DNA from: an uncultured Bacteroidales bacterium
GTDB lineage: Bacteria > Bacteroidota > Bacteroidia > Bacteroidales > Muribaculaceae
Direction of reading: 5' to 3'
NCBI GenBank assembly: GCA_900544535.1
Contig: UQVH01000005.1
Span: 1-64,000 of the forward strand
DNA length: 64,000 nt
Shown here: one piece after another, positions 33,240 to 40,069 of the stretch
Position numbering within the stretch: position 1 is the first letter of the stretch
How the letters are laid out: each line of letters starts with the position of its first letter
Program-made: the position numbers and the translations under genes
The notes under the pieces: model-generated
The model's database searches: none
Seen by the model: only the letters and a program-made list of their open reading frames with translations
What the model was told of the DNA's origin: nothing

Positions 33240-33821
33240 ATGGCAGTAAGAACAATCGCACAGTTAAAAGCGTGGTTCCGCAAGGGGCTTTATCCGACTG
33301 AGAGTCAATTTGCGGACTGGCTGGACAGTTACCGGCACAAGCAGGAAAGTGTCGAAATGTCGGAAGTGTCGGGGCTGACGGCGGCTCTAAATAAAAAATA
33401 TGACAAGAGCGAGGCTGAAACGCTTAGCCGGACGGTCAATGGCTACAAGGACACTATGGAGCGCATAGAACAGGCCCAGGAGGACCAAAGCCGGGAGATG
33501 GAGAATCTGCGGAACACTCTGACCGACCGAAGCTATACGCTTGACTTCGGGCAGAGCGGCACGGTAGTGCAGGATGTGAACATGGAGGCTGAGGAGGTGG
33601 CGATGCTTGAGCTGCGGCTTTTCAATGTCTCCCGTTTGTGGGTGACGTGCGGGGAGCTTGTACACCATGAGGTCGACCCGACGGCACCAGAAGAAATAAG
33701 GATTGCGGCGGGGTCGCTCGCGACATGGGAAATAGAACGTGAGAGCGACGAGTTGGCGGCCGTGGGCGTGAAGTGCAGGCGCACAGGAACGAAAGCGGAA
33801 GCCGGCGGAGAGAATGAATGA
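33240..33821 (+). CDS. Tail fibre-associated protein with conserved N-terminal motif
   Basis: 193 aa. The N-terminus TIAQLKAWFRKGLYPTESQF, then ADWLDSYRHKQESV, is a motif common at the start of Bacteroidetes phage fibre proteins. It is followed by a coiled coil (residues 50-100) and a beta-rich C-terminus. It would attach fibres to the baseplate. No enzymatic features. Confidence 0.65.
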   Translation: MAVRTIAQLKAWFRKGLYPTESQFADWLDSYRHKQESVEMSEVSGLTAALNKKYDKSEAETLSRTVNGYKDTMERIEQAQEDQSREMENLRNTLTDRSYTLDFGQSGTVVQDVNMEAEEVAMLELRLFNVSRLWVTCGELVHHEVDPTAPEEIRIAAGSLATWEIERESDELAAVGVKCRRTGTKAEAGGENE

Positions 33822-33856
33822 TAATTAAAGAACCATTAAAACCCAATTAAACGGAT

Positions 33857-34150
33857 ATGGAAATAAAAATTGCAGAGGGCGTGAGCTGGCAGACGGAAGC
33901 CGGCGCGCCTCAGAGCGAGGAAGCAATGGCATGGCTTCGCGGGGAGATATACCCACACCTGGCTATGAACGCAACCGAAACAAATAAAGTGATCCCGACA
34001 ACTGACAAGTGGGGCCGTCCTACCGAATGGGAAGTCGAGGGTGACGGCTGGATCCTGAAAGTGCGTCGCGAATACATGGAGGCCAATGCGCCGACCTGGA
34101 GCCGTAGGCGCGATGTGGTGACCGTAGAGGTGAAAGGAGGTGAGGCATGA
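33857..34150 (+). CDS. Small fibre-module protein, unknown
   Basis: 97 aa, acidic and beta-rich (KWGRPTEWEVEGDGWILKVR). Its leader has TTAAA repeats before the start. The last codons form the strong Shine-Dalgarno AAAGGAGGTG (34133-34142), and its stop overlaps the start of the retroelement target as ATGA, so the two are translationally coupled. The function could be a trimerising adaptor or chaperone for the target. Confidence 0.55.
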   Translation: MEIKIAEGVSWQTEAGAPQSEEAMAWLRGEIYPHLAMNATETNKVIPTTDKWGRPTEWEVEGDGWILKVRREYMEANAPTWSRRRDVVTVEVKGGEA

Positions 34151-35991
34151 AACCGTATCTGTGGAGGACAAGAAACACCGGCTATGTTTATGTGGATTCG
34201 ATGACAGGTGACGACCTGGGAGGCGACGGAACGATGGAGAACCCTTACAAGACGCTGGGGAAGGCTTACCGCGGCCGAAGCGCTACGCCCGGGACGATAG
34301 TGTGCCGTGGGCGGTTCTGTGAGGATATGGCCGACGGTAACCACAGCACGATGATAAGGGGCGACTATATGGGCGCGGCTGTGTTTGACGGCGAGGATGC
34401 GTTTATTATTTACGGCTTCGGTCATGCGAATATGATTATAGAGAACTGCGCCCCGGCAACTTATGACCTTGTAGTCCATACCGGCTCCTGGTTGCTTGCC
34501 GGTGTCGGCCGTGCTAGCATCGCGGGCGATGTGGGCGCTGCTAACACTGTCTGCGGGGTCGCGGGCTCGTCTGCAATAGTGGGCAAGTCGCCATTGTATA
34601 TGGGTTGCATAGGCGGCAATACCGCCGTTTCATATCTGGCAGTGTGGTCTCCGAAGATGAGCGGCACGACCAAATTGTGGTATGGAGGAAACGGAAGTGT
34701 CACGCATGTGACTGTTTACGATGTGCCGATTGAGAAGCGCAAAAAAGGCGGACAGTTGCAAAAATTCACAGCCAGCGTGTTTGCGAAATGTGATTTTTTT
34801 GCAGATGAACCGCTGGTTTTCGAGGAGTGCCTGTTCGCAGCGGACTGCCGCTGGGTGATGGCCGACGGTGAAGAGCTGGACCAGGAGGGAACGAGTGGCC
34901 AGGAGCGGCTCGACCTGCTGCTGGGGGAGATGGCCGCGCGGGAAATAGCGGAGGAAAACCGCCCGAAGTTTATAAACTGCGAATTCAGTGCCCAGACGTC
35001 TTCGGAATTGTTCAACAATGCAGATGTCGGGGACTTGACATTGAAACCGACGAGCGACGCCGTGAGGGCCGGCCGGCGCTATTACGGTGCGTTGGCTCCG
35101 GCGTTGAACCTGCCAATCCTTGAGGACAGCACAGGCGTAGCGGGAAGTTGGGACGAGCAGAGCGCCAACGGAATTTTGCAGGTGAGCGGAGGGGCGATCT
35201 GCCTTGATGAATCAAGTGCGGATACGGCGGGCGAAATAGTAAGCAAGATTGTGAAAATTGACACAGCGAAGATGTCAATTACGGCCGTGCTGACCAAGTA
35301 CGGCTCAAAGTGGTGTACCCATGGGGTACACCTGTCGGAGGCCCCTGTGATGGGTGTGAAATATAGTGCCGGGGATATTTTGCCGCCGGGCCGATATTTA
35401 GCGCAGGGCGATATTGTTTACAAAAATACGAATTACCCGTATGGCAGTGTTGTGGGCGTTACCGACGAGGACACCACATTCATGTCCGACGCCGCCGAGG
35501 GCGCGGGGTCGCAGCTTGTTGAAATCAAGGACCCCAATATCACCGATGTGTGTTATCTGCGGAGCACTCCGGCAATTTTCGCAATGATAAAGAGCGCGGA
35601 CGGTCTGCAACGTGGCGGGGTTTACTACAACTTCGGCACAAAACCAGTGCAGTATCGAGGACGGACAATAGCCCCCGGGGAGAGTTTTGTTGCGGCGAAC
35701 AGTACGGACAAATTCACGCCGCCGGCGGGGATGCCGTCGTATCAAATAGGCGTGATGTTCGACGACTCCAGAGTGCCGACCCAGGAGTGGATTCCAGCAC
35801 AATTTTTCGGGGAATATTTCGTTTATAAAGTCAATGGCGTAATACAGCTTGACGATGAGGGTCAGCCCATTTCGTCAGGTAACAGCCTGTCATATCAACC
35901 CAAGGCGCAGGGTGGTTATTCTGATGTGCTGCGCAAAAGCGTGATGACCGAGCGTTACTGCCAGTTCAAAATAATTGCCAGCAAACAATAA
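34147..35991 (+). CDS. Variable receptor-binding fibre, target of the diversity-generating retroelement
   Basis: 614 aa. The start VYVDSMTGDDLGGDGTMENP, then YKTLGKAYRG, is the standard opening of right-handed beta-helix spikes, and the next stretch (GTIVCRG, then FDGEDAFIIYG, HANMIIENC) reads like consecutive coils. Residues 113-143 are encoded by the variable repeat (34483-34573). Substitutions relative to the template fall at residues 124, 125, 128, 131, 134, 136, 142 and 143. The rest is a long beta-rich stalk with an NGVIQLDDEGQPI segment near the end. Most known retroelement targets carry the variable part at the C-terminus, so this N-terminal placement is unusual. It would bind the host surface. 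Confidence 0.85.
   Translation: MKPYLWRTRNTGYVYVDSMTGDDLGGDGTMENPYKTLGKAYRGRSATPGTIVCRGRFCEDMADGNHSTMIRGDYMGAAVFDGEDAFIIYGFGHANMIIENCAPATYDLVVHTGSWLLAGVGRASIAGDVGAANTVCGVAGSSAIVGKSPLYMGCIGGNTAVSYLAVWSPKMSGTTKLWYGGNGSVTHVTVYDVPIEKRKKGGQLQKFTASVFAKCDFFADEPLVFEECLFAADCRWVMADGEELDQEGTSGQERLDLLLGEMAAREIAEENRPKFINCEFSAQTSSELFNNADVGDLTLKPTSDAVRAGRRYYGALAPALNLPILEDSTGVAGSWDEQSANGILQVSGGAICLDESSADTAGEIVSKIVKIDTAKMSITAVLTKYGSKWCTHGVHLSEAPVMGVKYSAGDILPPGRYLAQGDIVYKNTNYPYGSVVGVTDEDTTFMSDAAEGAGSQLVEIKDPNITDVCYLRSTPAIFAMIKSADGLQRGGVYYNFGTKPVQYRGRTIAPGESFVAANSTDKFTPPAGMPSYQIGVMFDDSRVPTQEWIPAQFFGEYFVYKVNGVIQLDDEGQPISSGNSLSYQPKAQGGYSDVLRKSVMTERYCQFKIIASKQ
34483..34573 (+). repeat. Variable repeat (VR) of the diversity-generating retroelement
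   Basis: The 91-bp stretch aligns without gaps to 36316-36406. Of 74 non-adenine template positions 73 are identical (the exception is G to T at 34489), while 11 of 17 template adenines are changed: six to G, three to C, two to T. The GC-rich block GGGGTCGCGGGCTC (34555-34568) near the 3' end is invariant and free of adenine, as the 3' anchoring segment should be. Confidence 0.92.
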
Positions 35992-35993
35992 CA

Positions 35994-36293
35994 ATGAAAC
36001 GACTGATAGACTCATTTTCAATTCGTGCGGCGCCGGTGTTCAAGCCGGAAGCTGACGGCGTAGTTGTCGAGAGCTTCGGGGCACGGCTCCAGGAGTGCCA
36101 CAGGGAAACGGCGAACGAGGTTATAACCGGGCGTTTCAACGCCGGTTTGCAGATGTTTTATGTGCCGGAGGGAGATGCGGAGGCGTTCAGGTCTTTTTCG
36201 GTTGTACCGAGTGGATTTGATGTCCTTGGCAAGCCCATGCCGGAACATGAGACGGTAACGACGGACATTCTACGCAATAAAGCGAATGGATAA
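35994..36293 (+). CDS. Small protein in the usual accessory (avd) slot of the retroelement
   Basis: 99 aa starting MKRLIDSFSIRAAPVFKPEA. It lies between the target gene and the template, where BPP-1-type elements carry avd, but it lacks the all-helical, basic character of Avd and is mainly beta (NAGLQMFYVPEGDAEAFRSF). A tail-fibre assembly or capping protein is the alternative. Its stop overlaps the ATG of a short frame that runs through the template. Confidence 0.6.
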   Translation: MKRLIDSFSIRAAPVFKPEADGVVVESFGARLQECHRETANEVITGRFNAGLQMFYVPEGDAEAFRSFSVVPSGFDVLGKPMPEHETVTTDILRNKANG

Positions 36294-36315
36294 CAACAAG
36301 GCTGTGGGGCTTTGC

Positions 36316-36406
36316 GGCTCCGGGTTGCTTGCCGGTGTCGGCCGTGCTAACAACGCGGGCAATGTGGGCAATGCTAACAATGTCTACGGGGTCGCGGGCT
36401 CAAATA
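36316..36406 (+). repeat. Template repeat (TR) of the diversity-generating retroelement
   Basis: The sequence holds no adenine in its first 33 bases, then five Asn codons plus AAT and TAC, the usual design for adenine-directed diversity. It differs from the variable repeat almost only at adenines. It lies 119 bp upstream of the reverse transcriptase and in the same orientation as the target gene. A short in-frame ORF (36286-36486) covers it but is more likely a relic than a gene. Positions 36407-36524 are the likely structured non-coding RNA flank. Confidence 0.92.
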
Positions 36407-36524
36407 CTTCTAAAAATCTTGCGGGCCTCACAGTCTTAGCCGATATAACCAAACGGCTGAACATAAATCAAGGGTTATGCTTGTGAGTAGGGCAACCGAA
36501 AATTGGCATTAGAGAAGCAGACGA

Positions 36525-37820
36525 ATGAAACGAACCGGCAACCTGTGGCCACTGATATGCGCCCGGGAAAACATAGAGAAAGCGGCCAACGACGCGCTAA
36601 GCGGGAAGCGGTTAAGCCGGAACGAGAGACGCTTTGTTGAAAACCGTGCCGCATTGCTAGACCAACTGGAGGACTCATTAAAAAATGAGACCTACCGGTT
36701 TGGCCGCTATCACTCGTTTACCGTGTATGAGCCCAAGGAGCGCCGTATTGACCACCCGGACATGTACCCCGATAAAATTCTGCACAACTGTGTTATGAAT
36801 GTTATTGCTCCAGTGTTGTATGACAAGTTTACCGCAGACACATACGGGAGTATAAAAGGGCGAGGTATTAAGCGGGCTGCGGATAAACTTAAACCGGCAT
36901 TGCGCGATAACCCGGAGGCTTATTACGTTCAGTTGGATGTGCGCAAATACTACCAGAGCATTGACCACGATGTTTTAAAAGGCCTGTTAAGGCGCGTAAT
37001 AAAATGCGCGCCGACCTTGCGTATGCTTGACGCAATAATAGACTCTTTCAGTCCCGGACTTGCAATCGGTGTATGGCCTAACCAATGCTTCGCAAATCTA
37101 ATGTTGACACCGGTTGACCATTGGGCTAAGGAAGTGGCTCATATACCGCACTATTTCCGTTATATGGACGATATTCTTTTCATCGCTCCGGATAAAACGA
37201 CCGCACATAGATGGCTGGCGGAAATAACCACTCAAATCAATGCGCTGAAACTGGAGGTTAAAAACAATGTTAGAGTCGCGCCGGTCAGCTGTGGCATAGA
37301 TTTTATGGGCTACAAATTTTTCCCGACACACACTCTTTTGCGAAAACGGATTAAACTGCACATGCAGCGGCGTGTGCGTGTGCTTTGCAAACGTGAGGTG
37401 CCGGACGATGAGTTTAAGCGTAAAACGGCCAGTTATTTCGGTTGGTGTAAACACGCAAACTGCCTCAATCTATTACGAACGACATTTAACGAGAAACTAA
37501 ACTTATATAGTAAAAACATGGAGTTTAAGCGACTTTCACAAATACGCGATGCCGAGAACTGGTTCGGTCTCCCGCGTGAGAAGCGTGTGAGCATTGAAAG
37601 CCTTTTCAACGCTGACATTATTTTCTTTGAACATCTCATCACGACCATAAAAAACGAAACCAAGGTCGTTGTAAAATTCGCGTTCCCGGATAGTCCAGAG
37701 GACTACCGTTATTTTATCACGCGCAGCGATGTGATACGCGACAGGCTGGAACGCGACAAAGACGTGATGCCTTTTATCGCGACAATCAAAAAGATTAAAA
37801 ATTATACTGCTTACGAATAA
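36525..37820 (+). CDS. Retroelement reverse transcriptase (DGR-type) with a C-terminal extension
   Basis: 431 aa. Reverse transcriptase domains are visible in order: RIDHPDMYPDKILHNCVMNV (domain 2), YYVQLDVRKYYQSIDHDVL (domain 3), the motif IGVWPNQCFANLML (residues 181-194) and YMDD (residues 213-216). The WPNQ sequence replaces the SQ form of many DGR enzymes but keeps the Gln. There is no maturase or endonuclease domain. Residues about 335-431 form an extra part (FFEHLITTIKNETKVVVKFA, then FPDSPEDYRYFITRSDVIRD) not found in the minimal enzymes. This domain could replace the missing Avd accessory. The gene is more A/T-rich than the phage fibre genes. Confidence 0.93.
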   Translation: MKRTGNLWPLICARENIEKAANDALSGKRLSRNERRFVENRAALLDQLEDSLKNETYRFGRYHSFTVYEPKERRIDHPDMYPDKILHNCVMNVIAPVLYDKFTADTYGSIKGRGIKRAADKLKPALRDNPEAYYVQLDVRKYYQSIDHDVLKGLLRRVIKCAPTLRMLDAIIDSFSPGLAIGVWPNQCFANLMLTPVDHWAKEVAHIPHYFRYMDDILFIAPDKTTAHRWLAEITTQINALKLEVKNNVRVAPVSCGIDFMGYKFFPTHTLLRKRIKLHMQRRVRVLCKREVPDDEFKRKTASYFGWCKHANCLNLLRTTFNEKLNLYSKNMEFKRLSQIRDAENWFGLPREKRVSIESLFNADIIFFEHLITTIKNETKVVVKFAFPDSPEDYRYFITRSDVIRDRLERDKDVMPFIATIKKIKNYTAYE

Positions 37821-37866
37821 AAAACGGGCAGAATAATGAGAAAAAGTTTGTATAACTCGCGTGAAA

Positions 37867-37897
37867 TTTTAGGGGGGGTAAAACTGCCTCCCTAAAA
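37867..37897 (+). terminator. Hairpin after the reverse transcriptase gene
   Basis: TTTTAGGGGGG (37867-37877) pairs with CCTCCCTAAAA (37887-37897) in an 11-bp stem with one G.U pair and a 9-nt loop. It lies 46 nt beyond the RT stop and can end the late transcript, though no long U tract follows. Confidence 0.55.
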
Positions 37898-37933
37898 TAT
37901 CAGGCACAAAAGAGAAAGGAAGAATTATGCTGA

Positions 37934-38761
37934 ATGTGTAGGAACTACAAGTGCGCGCCGCTCCCGTTCATGGGGCAAAAGCGCTATTTCCTCCGGGACT
38001 TCACGGAAGTGCTGGAGACGGTGGAGGGAGAGATTGACACGGTGGTGGACCTTTTCGGAGGCTCCGGGCTGCTGTCGCATACGGCCAAACGGGTGCTTCC
38101 GGGGTGCCGTGTCATATACAACGACTTCGACCGCTATGTTGACAGACTGGCGGCCGTGGAGCAGACCAATGAAATTTTAAGGGTGATTAAAGACCGTTTA
38201 ACCGGCCTTGAACCTAACCAGCGGTTAACCGACTGGCAGCGTGCCGACGTGCTGGCGATAGTGGCGGCTTATGAGAAGCGGCTGGGTTACGTCGATATTC
38301 TCACTATCGGCCGCTCGGTGCTTTTCTCCGGCAAATGGGTTACAAGTCTGGACGAGCTGCGCAAGCACACGATGTATAACCGCGTAAGACCGGGCGCGTA
38401 TGAGTGCGGCGGCTATCTGGACGGGCTGGAAATAGTTCACATGGACTACCGGGAACTGTTCGAGCGAGAGTGCGGCAACAGTCGGGCGTTGTTCGTGCTG
38501 GATCCGCCGTATCTTACGACCGAGTGCGGAATGTATGAGAACTATTGGAAGCTGACCGACTATCTCAGCGTGTTGCGCTTGCTCAAAGGCACGAAATACG
38601 TTTATTTCACAAGCGACAAGTCGCAGATTGTCGAGCTTTGCCAATGGCTTGCCGACGAGTACCGGGAAGCGGCACCCATGTGGGGCGCGGAAGTGCGCCA
38701 ACGCACAAACACGCTGAACTATCAAGCCAAATTTAACGATATGATGATAACACGACTCTGA
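37934..38761 (+). CDS. DNA adenine methyltransferase (D12 class)
   Basis: 275 aa. The family motifs are visible: PLPFMGQKRYFLRDF (residues 9-23), the SAM-binding DLFGGSGLLSH (about residues 39-49) and the catalytic DPPY in ALFVLDPPYLTTECG (near residue 190). It would methylate N6 of adenine in phage and host DNA, for example to protect phage DNA from host restriction. Mu places its own DNA modification gene, mom, near the right end also. The recognition site cannot be read from the sequence. Confidence 0.9.
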   Translation: MCRNYKCAPLPFMGQKRYFLRDFTEVLETVEGEIDTVVDLFGGSGLLSHTAKRVLPGCRVIYNDFDRYVDRLAAVEQTNEILRVIKDRLTGLEPNQRLTDWQRADVLAIVAAYEKRLGYVDILTIGRSVLFSGKWVTSLDELRKHTMYNRVRPGAYECGGYLDGLEIVHMDYRELFERECGNSRALFVLDPPYLTTECGMYENYWKLTDYLSVLRLLKGTKYVYFTSDKSQIVELCQWLADEYREAAPMWGAEVRQRTNTLNYQAKFNDMMITRL

Positions 38762-38786
38762 CCCACCTACAAAGCGCGGAGGTATA

Positions 38787-38905
38787 GAAAAAGCCCCCGG
38801 CTGTTTGCAGTTTTCCTACGACATACAAACGCAATGCACCGAAGCACACGAGCCGGGGGCGAAAGCCTTTGACTTGTGCTTCGGTGCTGTTGCTGATTGT
38901 CGTAG
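38787..38905 (-). ncRNA. Structured small RNA candidate with pseudoknot and terminator
   Basis: On the minus strand a -7 TAATTTTG (38912-38919) is followed by a long imperfect hairpin. CCTACGACA and GCACCGAAGCAC in one arm pair with GTGCTTCGGTGC and TGTCGTAGG in the other (plus 38898-38906, 38876-38887, 38836-38847, 38814-38822). The loop contains GCCCCCGGCT, complementary to AGCCGGGGGC right before a run of five T (38787-38791 in plus as A). So a ~115-nt RNA would fold as a pseudoknot or end in a terminator formed by the loop. The -33 box is poor, so activation would be needed. No protein frame covers it. Confidence 0.5.
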
Positions 38906-38933
38906 GAGTTGCAAAATTACGAAAAAATGCTGA

Positions 38934-39176
38934 ATGAGAGTGTATGAAGCATTGAAATTATGCGGTGGAGTAATCGAAAAGCTGGAGGAAGCCGGAGTAA
39001 AGCCGGGTGATCACAAATATGTAAGACTGTTTGAGGACTACCAGAACGCGCGGAAACGTGGCGAAAAGGTCAGTTATATTGTCGCAATCCTGGCCGAGCG
39101 TTACAACGTCAGCGAGCGCAATGTTTACGATATTGTGAAGCGCCTGGGGAGCGACTGCAAAAGCGTTTCACCATAA
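38934..39176 (+). CDS. Mor-like helix-turn-helix transcription regulator
   Basis: 80 aa. The core RLFEDYQNARKRGEKVSYIV with AILAERYNVSERNVYDIVKR matches the DNA-binding part of Mor/C, activators of middle and late genes in Mu. The helix-turn-helix is at residues 45-68. It is shorter than Mor (129 aa), lacking most of the dimerisation N-terminus. It probably activates the late promoters near 20470 and perhaps the small RNA next to it. Confidence 0.75.
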   Translation: MRVYEALKLCGGVIEKLEEAGVKPGDHKYVRLFEDYQNARKRGEKVSYIVAILAERYNVSERNVYDIVKRLGSDCKSVSP

Positions 39177-39228
39177 CCAGCCGAGAAAATGCCCCAGAAC
39201 TCACAGAAACGGGCTAAATTCGCGCCGA

Positions 39229-39873
39229 ATGACACCAAACAAGTATTACGCCATGCTCGACAAGATATTGCAGCACGGCAAACGACAGAGCAATAAAAAA
39301 GGCGACATAATGTATTTGCTTAATGAGCAGCTGCATTTAACGCCTTATGACCTGCTGGAGATTTTCGAGGGACACAACATTGCACGCAAGAAGTTGCGCA
39401 ATGAATTAGCCCTGTTTATGGCCGGGGAAAGAGACCTGACCAAGTACAGAGAAGCTGGGATAAACTGGTGGGATTATTGCGGCCAGATTCTCATCAACAG
39501 TTATCCGACCTATTTTGAAAAGTTGCCGGCTTTGATTGAGCAAATCAACCGGGAAAAGCGGAGCAGCAAAAATTATGTGCTGTTCTTAGGAGCAACAGGA
39601 GCAGAAACCAATCAAGCGCCTTGCTTAAGCCTCATTCAATTCCAGCTCGATGATGGCGAACTCGTTTTGTCTGCCTATCAGAGAAGCAGCGACGCAAACT
39701 TAGGTTTGCCAGCTGATATTTACCATTTATATTTGATAGCGCGACAAATCGAAGCACCGTTAAAGTCTATCACGCTGAATCTGGGAAACGTTCACATTTA
39801 CGCTAACAACGTAGAGAGAACACGCGAACTTTTGGCGGGAAATGAAGCTGTAAGGTTTGACCTGAACGTGTGA
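39229..39873 (+). CDS. Thymidylate synthase-like protein
   Basis: 214 aa, to be compared with 264 for ThyA. The middle and end follow the thymidylate synthase fold: NQAPCLSLIQF carries the catalytic Cys, followed by ELVLSAYQRSSDANLGLPAD (the QRS.D..LG.P signature) and LNLGNVHIYANNVERTRELL. The TRTGTGT loop at the N-terminus is replaced by KRQSNKKGDIMYL, and the C-terminal lid of about 50 residues is absent. Phage members of this superfamily often hydroxymethylate or otherwise modify pyrimidines, so a DNA-hypermodification role is as likely as dTMP synthesis. A/T-rich gene, last on the prophage. Confidence 0.72.
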   Translation: MTPNKYYAMLDKILQHGKRQSNKKGDIMYLLNEQLHLTPYDLLEIFEGHNIARKKLRNELALFMAGERDLTKYREAGINWWDYCGQILINSYPTYFEKLPALIEQINREKRSSKNYVLFLGATGAETNQAPCLSLIQFQLDDGELVLSAYQRSSDANLGLPADIYHLYLIARQIEAPLKSITLNLGNVHIYANNVERTRELLAGNEAVRFDLNV

Positions 39874-40069
39874 ATAGCGGCTGAAATTAAGTGTAAACAA
39901 AGCCAATTTAATCACTTCAAAGTTACAAAATTCTGCTGACTTGACCAAATAAATAGGCATAAAAATAACGCTGATTTTAAGCCAGTTTCAAAGGCTTTTA
40001 ATCAGCGTTTAATTGATGTTTAAGCGACCGAAAGAATCAGAGAAAAAAGGAAGCGAAAAAAGAGAAGAT

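Noticed and set aside
36286..36486. Short open frame through the template repeat as a coding gene
   Set aside because: Template repeats act as RNA, and the frame simply reflects the coding phase of the repeat. I list it as a curiosity in the findings only.
38793..38860. GC-rich inverted repeat as a plus-strand terminator of the methyltransferase gene
   Set aside because: The T run is present only on the minus strand, and the loop is about 48 nt with further pairing inside; a minus-strand RNA explains it better.
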